DNA from: Symbiodinium natans
Lineage: Eukaryota > Sar > Dinophyceae > Suessiales > Symbiodiniaceae
DNA length: 64,000 bases
Assembly: GCA_905221605.1 (NCBI GenBank)
Contig: CAJNDS010002704.1
Span: 246,494 to 310,493 of the forward strand
Reading direction: 5' to 3'
Positions within the stretch are counted from its first letter, which is position 1; every line of letters starts with the position of its first letter. This document shows positions 9,511 to 17,828 of this stretch, piece after piece. A model generated the notes under the pieces. The model ran no database searches, was not told the DNA's origin, and saw only the letters and a list, made by a program, of their open reading frames with translations. The position numbers were made by a program, and so were the translations under genes.

Positions 9511-12500
9511 GTGTCTCGAATGGAAGCCGTCTACGTGAGAGACGGTTGCATGAAGTTGCATGCCCAGTGTTCGGGGCTCAAGAAGCCCATGGACATCATC
9601 AGACACTTGGAGGACGAAATCGCCAAGGCGGAGATCAAGTTGAGCAACTTCCCCGAGTTGAAGCTCTCCGAAGCGGATCGCTGCTCCATCCTGCTGCAGG
9701 CCGTTTCACATCCGGCGAGACAGTATGTGGCGCTGCACGGCAACGCCAACAGCTGGAGTGAGCTCACGAAGAGCCTCAAGTATTTCGAAGAACAGCTGAG
9801 GATGTGCGACGTGCCGACTGCAGCAAACCGTGGCATGGACGGCAAGCTTTGCGACCATTGCGGCAAGCATGGTCATGTGGCAAAGGATTGCTGGTCACGA
9901 CAGCGTGAGGCTGGTGAGAAAGGCGGCAAGGGCGGCAAAGGAGAGTCGAAGAGTGGAAAGGGCGCCGGTGGCCCCAAAGGACAGAGGTCCCCCACTCCGA
10001 AGGGAGCTCCTCGCTCTCCAACGCCGAAAGGAAAGCCCACCTCCAAGGGAGACAAGGGTGCCAAAGGAAAGAAGGGCGAAGGCAAGGGCAAAGGAAAGAA
10101 GCAGAAGAAGAAGAACCGCGCTCGGGCTATGGGAGAACCAGAGTCCGAAGCGGAAGCAGAGCCAACACAGAGTGTGATGGCGATGCGCTTTGCCCAGCGA
10201 AGTCCTGAACTGAGCCTTTCTGAGTCGTCTGAGCGTAGGGTAGGTTTTTCACTCGACAAGCAACGATTGGGACCTGTTAGCAATTCGTTGACTGCAGGGG
10301 ATGTAGAGCGCATCTGCGCCAGCTTCCAGCTAGAACCGAGGGACGTCTGGTTAGTGGATTCTGGAGCCACGTGTCATGTGGTTTCCTCGGAACACCTCAG
10401 CGGATTCAGGGTGGTGAAGACTCATGAGAGAGAGGTCACTCTGTACAACGCTTCAGGGGGGAAGATCCCCGTGTCAGGCGTCGTCGACTTAGAGGTCGTC
10501 TTCGGTGATTGTAGCCTTCTTTTGACGGAGGTTCTCGTTGCGGAAGTTACGTTTAACGCCATTAGTCCCTGGGCGGCGGTGGAGAAAGGGTGGAGAACGT
10601 ATCTCTACAAAACCGGGTCTAGGTTGTACAAAGGCAAACGCAACGTGAAACTCGTATCCGCTAATCGGGCTTGGTGGGCTTTGAGCGGGGGTCGCCGCCA
10701 GAAAGCGGGGAAAGGTCGTTCTCCGCGCCAGCCTTCGGGCTCGGACATGGAAATAGACGCGATTACCTGCCTGCAGGACTCTGTTGTTAAGCCACAGCCA
10801 GGACCGAGCATCCTCAAGAAAGCGACGACAGGAGGAAAGAAGGCGGAAGTCGAGAAGCCACAAGGAAGAGAGAGCGGTGATTGCCGGCATGCTTTGCTTG
10901 AGACTCCGTTTGCTTTCTTGTTGCGAGGGCTTAGAGCCGAAGTATCCCCGAAAGTGGTCCCTGAAGTTCCTCAAGAATGCACCGAAAACACCCCGATAGT
11001 GCCCGAGAACACCCTGAAAGTGCCCGAAATGCCCAAAGAAGTGCCCAAAGAACAGCCCAAACGAACCCCTCAACTCATTAGGAAGCCTGTTGAAAGGCCC
11101 GTGGCATGTTTTGCGGCATGTTTATTGGCATGTTTTGTGGCATGTTTATTGGCATGTGGTGCAGCATGTTTTTCGGCATGGTGTTTTGTGCATGAGGGTT
11201 TTATTTTAGAGAACGGCGTCTATACGCCATGCATTTTGGAAAGCGCTTTTTCGGCGCACTCCCGTTTTGGACGGTTTGATCTCGAGACCGTGCCTGTTCC
11301 TGTAAGTGTTTTGAATGGGTGCGCATCTTGCAATGGGGCCTCTCGGGGGGCAATCCAGCGCTCCAAGGCGCTTTGCGGAAAGCCCGACGCCAGCCCGTTC
11401 TCCAACGGAAGAATTTTACCAAGAAGAGATGCGCGAGGCCGAGAATCAGGCCGAAGAGGTGGAGCGGATGGCAGCTGCAGAGGAGGAACAAAGAAGGGCT
11501 TTAAATGCCCCATCGGTTGCTCATGTTGCCACCGACGACGAGCCTCGGAGCGAGGAGCCACCGGTCGTCCTCGATGCTCTTCAAGTTGCTCGTATGGTTC
11601 CAGACAACGAGGAAGAGGGCTTCGAGGAGGAAAGCGAATCGGATGCTTCTCCGTTGACGCTGGAGGAACAGAGGGCTTTGATGGACGAGGCCATCACCAG
11701 GGCACGACGAATGTTGTGCGATGTCTCTGTCTCGGTGGAGGCGGGGACGGAACCTCCTCCAAGTTTCAAGCCTCTGGAAACCGAGTCCTGGGGTACTTGG
11801 ACCGCTGGGCCGACTCGAAAAGAGTTATTCCTGAAGTGGGAGGCCGCTATCTATGCAGATGCTGGGCAGTACGATGTGTGGGAAAGTCACCACAGGATGG
11901 GCGAACCCATCCCTTTGTGTCGGGACTGCTTAGGGCACCCGATCAATATGCTCAGCAAGGTGGCCCACGACCCCGACTACCTTCCCAAGTACTGCACCGG
12001 TGGGGTTTTGCCGGCAATGGACTTGGAGCCGGATCAGGTCGAGTGTGTCCCGGTTTGCCCTGGATACGTTTCGATGAATTCGTGCTCGTGGGCCCATGGA
12101 ATTATACCCCCGGAACGGTGCTACATCCTCCAAGAGCCCAAAGATCTGGAGAGATACTTTGGTCCAAAACGCTTCGCGGAGGTAGAAATCCTCACGACAG
12201 AGCTCTTGGATGCCCATTACAAGATTTTGGACGACCTCAACGAGGCCGAAAGTCTTCGGGGATTCGGTGTAACGGAGGAGATGGTGAACAAGGCCCTCGA
12301 AGAGGTGTCTTCTTCACTTACCAGTGGTGCCTCATTCCACCCTCATGTTCGGCCGAATTCCAATGTGCATACGCTCATTTACAAGTACCTACTTCGAGCA
12401 GCACGAGTGCTTCGTGTGCACAGCATTCACAGCCATCAGTACTACGACATCGAGGCTACCCTTTTGGAGCCACCAGATGGAGTACAAGGATGGCACGTGG

Positions 12501-15500
12501 ATGTGTGTTGGGATCTTCTGGGTCGACAGCTTCGAAGCAGGGCCCTCGAATTCCACAAGATGGCCGAAGATCGTCGAGCAAAGCGTGCGCAACGTCCAAA
12601 GGCGCGACCTGCGCCACCACAGATCGAAGAAGATCCTACCTCGGAAGAGGAAGAGGACGTCGATTCGTCCATCCTCAAGGAATACACCGAGCTGGGGTGG
12701 TACGTGCAGAAGGTGCTCGAGGAAATTCGTGGTGGGAATTTGGCGCCATCTCCGAAGATCTACTTGGAAGGCCAAATGGTGAATGCCCCCTCGACTCATG
12801 GAGGTACACAGAGGCCGGCGGAACCACCTTCACCGGCAATGGTGCCACCGGAGCCGCCTTCACCATCGGGAGTTTTGGCTCCAACGGAACCACCATCACC
12901 CGCGGAATCCATGGTGCCACCTCTACCTCCACCAGTTCCTCGGTTCAAAATGCCTCAAAGGCCTCCACGTCCTTTGAGCGGAGAAGGGAACTATTCGGTG
13001 TGGGATCTCCTAAACACACCTGTGGAGCCTCCATCGCCAATGTCCCCGGTGCCCACGGAGGTATCGGATCGCGGCCGTTCCAGAAGCCCACGAAGGCTGC
13101 GACATTCGGATGTAGTAAGCGATGCAAGGGCCGCTATAAGCGAGGCCGAAGCCGCTCTTCGCTAAAAGCGAAAATGAGGCAATGCTCTTCCGTTGCGCCG
13201 CATCGTTGTTTTGCGCCCCGACAAGCAAAAAGAGAGCCGGCTCGGAGACACGAGCAAGTAGGTCATTTTGAGTGGCATGAAAATTTGACATGTTGTGGCT
13301 TGAGCTTGGCATGTTTGACTTGTCGTGGCATGGAAACATTTTGGCTTGGAAACATTAGCCTTGAGGCCCCAGGAGTTAAAAGGCATCTAGTGGTAGGACC
13401 CCTAGGAGAAATTGGAGGTTCAAAGCCCCGAGTAAAAAGAACCCCTTTCCTCCTTCACGCCAGGCGGTCCGCTAAAATTCCAGGATTGATCATCGACGTC
13501 GCGATGGTGTTCCTCATCCTGATCTTCAGTGCCTTGGTTGGGGTCGTTGTTTCGGGTCTTTGGAAATTGCTCGAAAAGTGTTTTCAGAGAGGCTCCAAGA
13601 GAGCACGTGAGATGAGTAAAATAAAGCCCCGAAAAGGAGGATGTTGGATTCGTATTCGCACCCGAAAATGCTTCAAGCGTGTTTGCGTAGAACGAATCTT
13701 GTTGGTTGGTAGAAAAAGCCCAAAAGCCCCAACTAAGGGAAAGCCCAAAACCTTAAAGTTGTTGGCTTGTTTGCGGCATGTTTGGCATGTTTTGGCATGG
13801 TGTCTTGACGTGGCATGCTGTGTGTTGAAGGGAAATGATGAGAAAGTGCCGGAAGGAGGCTTAAGGCAGCCATTGACTGGGCATCTGCGGATGCTCAGAG
13901 GGCTGCCCCTTCCAGGAAGTGGCACAGGCTCTGATCCCTTGATCTTGGATCGTGATGATGTTGAACCGTCGTCTTCGTTAAACCAACCGAATCGTTCCCC
14001 ACAAAACCCGGAACAACCTCCTGAAGCCCCAATTCCACAAGGAGAGGAGATTGAAGAAAGGATCCCGTTGCGTAGCCACGCACTCCAGGTACATCGATCC
14101 CGAGGTCATTTTCCCTATGATGTAAACTGCGAAAGCTGCTGCTCTAGCAAAGGCAAAGTCCCGGCCAGGAGACTGAAGAGGCAGCTACAGAAGGAGAATC
14201 AAACCATTGGGGTCGATTTCTATTACTTTGGGAAACTGAGGGTTCTTCTTCTTGTACATGTTGCGTCCCGGTACTCAATGTCTATCCCCGCCATGGAACT
14301 ACACGACCCGAACTTGTTATTCAATATCGATCGGTTTATCCGCGAAATTGGATTGCACCAAAAGACCTTAACGTTTCGGTGCGACAACGAACAGGGTCTG
14401 ATATCCATGTGCGAGAGGGTCGCGGCGCAGAGGCGCGAGAACCCTACGATGGTAGATGTTGTGCCAGGATACCGTCCGCAGTCTAAAGGTGCTGTGGAAA
14501 GGCAGGTCTCTGCAATGAAGCAGGGATTTTGGTCGATATGGCTCGACCTAGAGGCGGAAGTAAAGCGTCGACGACCTGCTGAAGAAGGTGGTGCCGCTTG
14601 GCAGTTACCTTTAGGTGGAATGTTGTGGCAGACTTGTTTGCTGTATGCTGCACGCAGTTTCAACTTGTGGAGCTTTGACAGCAACAACAGTACCACGGCA
14701 ATAGACAGGTTGCACGAGGAAATAGTCCAAAGGACTAGGACGCTTCCCTTCGGCTGTTCTGCGCAAGCTAAAGTTGGCGGTTCCAAACGACATCTAGAAA
14801 AGTTCCGGGGAGCCAAGACGGTTAGAGTGAGCTATCTGGGCCCCGTCCATCCTAGAGGTGGAGGTGTGTATGGAACTGTCATTGGAGGAGATGGAGAGAT
14901 TGAGGTCTTTCCAGCGTGTCGTGGGATCTTTGAACGGGACGAACCCACGTACGACAGCCCAACGTTGGAGCTGTTAGCTAAAGCTAATCCTCTTGTGCTT
15001 GACACGCAGGACCCCGAAAAGCCTTTGCTGTTTGAACCGCCTGCAGAACCCATGGTTCCAAAAGAAGAAGAAATTGAAGCCCCAGAGGATGAAGAAATGC
15101 TTCCTGATTATGTCCCGGATTACGAGCCCACAGAAGTGGGATCTGAAGGTCATGAGGGGGTAGCAGGTGGCGATCTTCCTGAACCTGACATGGAGGACAT
15201 GGAGATTGATTGGTTGACGGATCATTATCTTCAAAAGTTAGGTGAAGGACCTGACTGCCGCGCTGTGAGCAATCAAGCGGCGTCTTCCTTTGAGCTAAAG
15301 TTTGGAGGGAGTAGAATCTGTTGTCAGGTCCCCCAGCAAGCTGTGTCAGAGACCTCTGGTGAGCTGTTAGATCCCAAACTCCTCTATCTTTCCATGAAAC
15401 TGGAACTAGAAGAATTGGAGTCGTTCAACGTAGGAGAAGTGGTGAGCGAGCGAGAAGCGTACAGACTTGCTAAGGAGAGCGGAAGAAGAGTTCTTTCGAG

Positions 15501-17775
15501 CCGTTGGGTCAATACGGTTAAGAAGCCTGGTCTCTACCGCTCTAGACTTGTTGTCCGCGATTTTGCCGCTATGGGCGGCACAACGCTCGCTGAGGGGATC
15601 TATTCTCCTACTACCAGCCTGGAAGGGCTGCGGCTCCTACTTTCTGTTCTGTGTAGAAAAGGGTGTGTGCTGTCCTGTGACGTGTCGGTAGCGTTTATGC
15701 ACGCCGCTATTGCGCGGCCGGAGTTTGTGCGGCTTCCGAGTAACATAGGAAACGCAAAGACTGGCGAGAAGGTCTTCCTGAAACTGTTTCGTGCCATGAA
15801 CGGGCTTCGAAGTGCCCCGCTTTCTTGGTACAAGGAGCTGTCGGCGTACTTGGGAAACCAAGGATTCCAGCAGATCTTGGACCCCACAATCTTCCGCAAG
15901 AAAACCAAGAATGGTTTGGTGATTGTCCTCTTTTATGTTGACGATCTGTTGATTTGGGCCGAGAACACCGCCGAAGCTCGAAAGGTGTATGAAGACCTGA
16001 AGAAACGCTACAAGCTTAAGCTAACAGGTGAGCTCTTGGAAGGAAAACCAGGTGAGGTGTCTTTCTTGGGACGTAGGATCTTCCGGAAGAAGACCGGAGA
16101 GCCCTGCGTATACTTTGGCTTGGACGCTAAGTACCTGAGGTCTTGCTGTGAGGAGTACGGAATCACTAAGGTGGCGCCGAAGCTTCCACCATTAGAGCGG
16201 CGGTATGCCGACCTCATCAAGAAAGGACAGGACACACCTCTTACGCCAGAGGCGCACGAGCGCTATAGGCGTACCTTGGGACGCCTAGCCTGGGCGTCGC
16301 TTTCAAGACCTGATTTGCAGTATGTGTGCGGTTTTCTAGGAAGACACCAGTCAGCCCCCAATGAAGCAGCCGAAGCTTGTATGAGGGATGTTCTGAGATG
16401 GGTGTCTGGTTTGCCGCATAAGGTCCAAGTGTTCCCCTCACGTAGAGAGCTTTTAGCCCCTGATGAGGACCGAGAGTCAGTGTCGTGTTTTGTTGACGCG
16501 TCTTGGGGTTTGAACTCTGTGAGTGGTGGAATTGTGACCTGGAACAACTGTTGCTTGAAGACGTTCAGTAGGAAACAGACGACCGTAGCTCTGTCATCGG
16601 CAGAAGCCGAGCTAGCAGCACTGACTGAAATCGCCAGAGAGGGATTGTATATATCTCTGTTGGTGCAGACTATGGTGGAGGGGATGCCTTCTGATTCGGA
16701 GGAAGGCCGATATCAGTTGCACGCGTACGGGGACTCTGAAAGCGCCCTGTCAATAGCGCAAATGAGTACCCTCCTTAGGAAAGTCCGCCACATAGAGTTG
16801 AGAGCGGCTTTTCTCCAACAACTAGTCGCCAAGGAAAGATTGACGCTGGAGTATATACCGGGGAAACTCAACCCCGCAGATGCTCTAACGAAATCCCCAA
16901 CTGCGGAGAATTTGGTCAGTCTTTGTGAGGCAGCTGGCCTCATTAACGAGCCAGAATCGTGGTCGTCGATCTCCGAAGAAAACGTCGAAGAAGTAAGAAA
17001 TGAGCCCAATATCACTGAGGAAGTATCTTCGAACGCAGTAAGGTCCTCTCCGCTGGAGGTTCCGAGCTCTTGGATGGAAGCCGCGACGGCAGTGGCTAGA
17101 GGGACAGTGTCGCTCGTCGTTCTGGAGCTTTGCTGCGAAGAGTCGAGTGCTATAGCAAGAGCGTGTGCTCGAGAGAAAGGCATAGCGTACTTCGGAGTGA
17201 CTCAGGAAATCAATCTTCTGAGTAAGAACACCTTTCTTGTTCTTGAAGAGATCTTAAGAGTCCTGAAGCAGGGAAAGGTCCGTGTCTTTGCGCATTTGTC
17301 TACGCTTTGCAGCTCAGGCTGTCCCTTGAGGTACCTGCGTTTCCGCAAGCGACGAGGTTTGGAACTTTGGCGGAAGACGCTAAAGATTCACAAGAGTTGC
17401 TGGAGACTTATAGGGAAGCTCTTCGGCCCCTATTCCTCGAACGAGGGTTTGCTGTTAACCCACGAATGGCCTGAAAGGTCCTCTTTGTGGAAGGAAACGG
17501 TATTTCTAGAAGTCTCTAAAAGCATTGGCCTGACGCAAGGATGTCTAGTAGATAGGTGCTGCTTCGAGAAGAAAGAGAAGACTTGGAAGAGATGGTGGTT
17601 CGCTTCGAATAGTGCTGCCTGCGTGTGGGAACTGTCTTCGTACGTTTGCGCAGGAAACCACGAACACTCGAAGAGTGCGTCTCTGAAGGAGTCTGGGACC
17701 TACCCGGAAGAGCTTGGAAAGGCTCTTGTCAGGATTGGAAAGAAGATCCTGAAGCAGGAGGAAAGAAAGGACTGA
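9511..17775 (+). CDS. copia gag-pol polyprotein (2,754 codons)
   Basis: Open from 9448; first in-frame ATG is 9520. Domains in order: gag zinc knuckle CX2CX4HX4C (C114, C117, H122, C127); a Lys/Gly basic tract (residues about 135-210); aspartic protease VDSGATCHV (D283); a long central region (about 400-1500) that overlaps the 616-codon ORF; integrase HHCC finger (H1528, H1533, C1540, C1543) and catalytic D1569, D1625, E1663; RT with D2057 and YVDD (2142-2145); RNase H D2329, E2365, D2408 (SSAEAEL, YGDSES). Families are established; assignment is from these motifs. Odd: the central region is about twice as long as in ordinary copia elements and contains Cys/Ala-rich hydrophobic stretches (531-559) and a hydrophobic helix near 1332-1355; the C-terminus (2500-2754) continues about 250 residues past RNase H and contains a VLELCC...HLSTLCSSGC pattern reminiscent of a SAM-methyltransferase fold. 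Confidence 0.85.
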   Translation: MSRMEAVYVRDGCMKLHAQCSGLKKPMDIIRHLEDEIAKAEIKLSNFPELKLSEADRCSILLQAVSHPARQYVALHGNANSWSELTKSLKYFEEQLRMCDVPTAANRGMDGKLCDHCGKHGHVAKDCWSRQREAGEKGGKGGKGESKSGKGAGGPKGQRSPTPKGAPRSPTPKGKPTSKGDKGAKGKKGEGKGKGKKQKKKNRARAMGEPESEAEAEPTQSVMAMRFAQRSPELSLSESSERRVGFSLDKQRLGPVSNSLTAGDVERICASFQLEPRDVWLVDSGATCHVVSSEHLSGFRVVKTHEREVTLYNASGGKIPVSGVVDLEVVFGDCSLLLTEVLVAEVTFNAISPWAAVEKGWRTYLYKTGSRLYKGKRNVKLVSANRAWWALSGGRRQKAGKGRSPRQPSGSDMEIDAITCLQDSVVKPQPGPSILKKATTGGKKAEVEKPQGRESGDCRHALLETPFAFLLRGLRAEVSPKVVPEVPQECTENTPIVPENTLKVPEMPKEVPKEQPKRTPQLIRKPVERPVACFAACLLACFVACLLACGAACFSAWCFVHEGFILENGVYTPCILESAFSAHSRFGRFDLETVPVPVSVLNGCASCNGASRGAIQRSKALCGKPDASPFSNGRILPRRDARGRESGRRGGADGSCRGGTKKGFKCPIGCSCCHRRRASERGATGRPRCSSSCSYGSRQRGRGLRGGKRIGCFSVDAGGTEGFDGRGHHQGTTNVVRCLCLGGGGDGTSSKFQASGNRVLGYLDRWADSKRVIPEVGGRYLCRCWAVRCVGKSPQDGRTHPFVSGLLRAPDQYAQQGGPRPRLPSQVLHRWGFAGNGLGAGSGRVCPGLPWIRFDEFVLVGPWNYTPGTVLHPPRAQRSGEILWSKTLRGGRNPHDRALGCPLQDFGRPQRGRKSSGIRCNGGDGEQGPRRGVFFTYQWCLIPPSCSAEFQCAYAHLQVPTSSSTSASCAQHSQPSVLRHRGYPFGATRWSTRMARGCVLGSSGSTASKQGPRIPQDGRRSSSKACATSKGATCATTDRRRSYLGRGRGRRFVHPQGIHRAGVVRAEGARGNSWWEFGAISEDLLGRPNGECPLDSWRYTEAGGTTFTGNGATGAAFTIGSFGSNGTTITRGIHGATSTSTSSSVQNASKASTSFERRRELFGVGSPKHTCGASIANVPGAHGGIGSRPFQKPTKAATFGCSKRCKGRYKRGRSRSSLKAKMRQCSSVAPHRCFAPRQAKREPARRHEQVGHFEWHENLTCCGLSLACLTCRGMETFWLGNISLEAPGVKRHLVVGPLGEIGGSKPRVKRTPFLLHARRSAKIPGLIIDVAMVFLILIFSALVGVVVSGLWKLLEKCFQRGSKRAREMSKIKPRKGGCWIRIRTRKCFKRVCVERILLVGRKSPKAPTKGKPKTLKLLACLRHVWHVLAWCLDVACCVLKGNDEKVPEGGLRQPLTGHLRMLRGLPLPGSGTGSDPLILDRDDVEPSSSLNQPNRSPQNPEQPPEAPIPQGEEIEERIPLRSHALQVHRSRGHFPYDVNCESCCSSKGKVPARRLKRQLQKENQTIGVDFYYFGKLRVLLLVHVASRYSMSIPAMELHDPNLLFNIDRFIREIGLHQKTLTFRCDNEQGLISMCERVAAQRRENPTMVDVVPGYRPQSKGAVERQVSAMKQGFWSIWLDLEAEVKRRRPAEEGGAAWQLPLGGMLWQTCLLYAARSFNLWSFDSNNSTTAIDRLHEEIVQRTRTLPFGCSAQAKVGGSKRHLEKFRGAKTVRVSYLGPVHPRGGGVYGTVIGGDGEIEVFPACRGIFERDEPTYDSPTLELLAKANPLVLDTQDPEKPLLFEPPAEPMVPKEEEIEAPEDEEMLPDYVPDYEPTEVGSEGHEGVAGGDLPEPDMEDMEIDWLTDHYLQKLGEGPDCRAVSNQAASSFELKFGGSRICCQVPQQAVSETSGELLDPKLLYLSMKLELEELESFNVGEVVSEREAYRLAKESGRRVLSSRWVNTVKKPGLYRSRLVVRDFAAMGGTTLAEGIYSPTTSLEGLRLLLSVLCRKGCVLSCDVSVAFMHAAIARPEFVRLPSNIGNAKTGEKVFLKLFRAMNGLRSAPLSWYKELSAYLGNQGFQQILDPTIFRKKTKNGLVIVLFYVDDLLIWAENTAEARKVYEDLKKRYKLKLTGELLEGKPGEVSFLGRRIFRKKTGEPCVYFGLDAKYLRSCCEEYGITKVAPKLPPLERRYADLIKKGQDTPLTPEAHERYRRTLGRLAWASLSRPDLQYVCGFLGRHQSAPNEAAEACMRDVLRWVSGLPHKVQVFPSRRELLAPDEDRESVSCFVDASWGLNSVSGGIVTWNNCCLKTFSRKQTTVALSSAEAELAALTEIAREGLYISLLVQTMVEGMPSDSEEGRYQLHAYGDSESALSIAQMSTLLRKVRHIELRAAFLQQLVAKERLTLEYIPGKLNPADALTKSPTAENLVSLCEAAGLINEPESWSSISEENVEEVRNEPNITEEVSSNAVRSSPLEVPSSWMEAATAVARGTVSLVVLELCCEESSAIARACAREKGIAYFGVTQEINLLSKNTFLVLEEILRVLKQGKVRVFAHLSTLCSSGCPLRYLRFRKRRGLELWRKTLKIHKSCWRLIGKLFGPYSSNEGLLLTHEWPERSSLWKETVFLEVSKSIGLTQGCLVDRCCFEKKEKTWKRWWFASNSAACVWELSSYVCAGNHEHSKSASLKESGTYPEELGKALVRIGKKILKQEERKD
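11101..11192 (+). repeat. GGCATGTTT tandem repeats inside copia
   Basis: Seven GGCATG(T)TT-type units, most 13-15 bp apart, translate to a Cys/Ala/Leu hydrophobic stretch (VACFAACLLACFVACLLAC). Related GGCATG-rich patches recur at about 13270-13335 and 13765-13820, so they lie on either side of the embedded 616-codon ORF. Confidence 0.7.
11315..13165 (+). CDS. Unrecognised 616-codon ORF overprinted on the copia polyprotein
   Basis: Starts at ATG 11315 and ends at TAA 13163-13165, in the +1 frame relative to the surrounding polyprotein, which stays open across all 617 codons. In this region the +1 frame reads like normal protein: a Glu-rich helical start (about residues 30-70), an acidic stretch, a CxxC (LCRDCLGHP, near residue 200), a Tyr/Trp-rich globular middle (WESHHRMGEP, HSIHSHQYYD), a basic linker and a proline-rich tail. 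The polyprotein frame here is a Gly/Ser/Arg-rich string. I do not recognise a family. It may be expressed by frameshifting, internal initiation or splicing (a GTAAGTG lies at 11302). Alternatives: the polyprotein frame is only a stop-free passenger. Confidence 0.6.
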   Translation: MGAHLAMGPLGGQSSAPRRFAESPTPARSPTEEFYQEEMREAENQAEEVERMAAAEEEQRRALNAPSVAHVATDDEPRSEEPPVVLDALQVARMVPDNEEEGFEEESESDASPLTLEEQRALMDEAITRARRMLCDVSVSVEAGTEPPPSFKPLETESWGTWTAGPTRKELFLKWEAAIYADAGQYDVWESHHRMGEPIPLCRDCLGHPINMLSKVAHDPDYLPKYCTGGVLPAMDLEPDQVECVPVCPGYVSMNSCSWAHGIIPPERCYILQEPKDLERYFGPKRFAEVEILTTELLDAHYKILDDLNEAESLRGFGVTEEMVNKALEEVSSSLTSGASFHPHVRPNSNVHTLIYKYLLRAARVLRVHSIHSHQYYDIEATLLEPPDGVQGWHVDVCWDLLGRQLRSRALEFHKMAEDRRAKRAQRPKARPAPPQIEEDPTSEEEEDVDSSILKEYTELGWYVQKVLEEIRGGNLAPSPKIYLEGQMVNAPSTHGGTQRPAEPPSPAMVPPEPPSPSGVLAPTEPPSPAESMVPPLPPPVPRFKMPQRPPRPLSGEGNYSVWDLLNTPVEPPSPMSPVPTEVSDRGRSRSPRRLRHSDVVSDARAAISEAEAALR

Positions 17776-17800
17776 AGGGAACTACCCCAGGACCATCTGT

Positions 17801-17811
17801 GCATGAGGGGG
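17801..17811 (+). other. Polypurine tract of the copia element
   Basis: GCATGAGGGGG immediately precedes TGT, the expected first bases of a 3' LTR beginning TGTTGG. 26 bp downstream of the pol stop, as usual for plus-strand priming sites. Confidence 0.5.
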
Positions 17812-17814
17812 TGT

Positions 17815-17828
17815 GAAAAATTCACCTG
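17815..17828 (+). repeat. Array junction / target motif GAAAAATTCACCTG (first of twelve)
   Basis: The same 14-mer sits at every unit boundary: 17815, 19941, 21517, 29931, 30433, 41950, 50290, 52420, 54552, 57000, 59859, and degenerate at 62709 (GAAAGTTCCTGTCTG). It follows five unrelated 3' ends (…GCAGAC, …GCGTGGT, …CTCGGAAA, …TTCGAGT, …GGGGTGT) and precedes both full-length and 5'-truncated elements, so it belongs to the target and not to any element. With its upstream bases it is an interrupted palindrome (GTGAA-AAA-TTCAC; GGTGAA-AAA-TTCACC at 29929). Exactly five As at every perfect junction argues against a poly(A) tail. Confidence 0.9.

Larger units (their letters stand above)
8355..17814 (+). 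mobile_element. Ty1/copia LTR retrotransposon lacking its 3' LTR
   Basis: Order: probable 5' LTR (8355-8773), primer-binding site (8774-8785), frameshifted gag start (from 8828), gag-pol frame to 17775, polypurine tract near 17801-17811. Integrase precedes reverse transcriptase and the RT box is YVDD, which places it in Ty1/copia rather than gypsy. The element stops three bases (TGT) after the polypurine tract, exactly where the non-LTR array begins, so the 3' LTR was lost or displaced. The pol frame being fully open suggests recent activity; the gag lesions suggest this copy is not autonomous. Confidence 0.85.
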
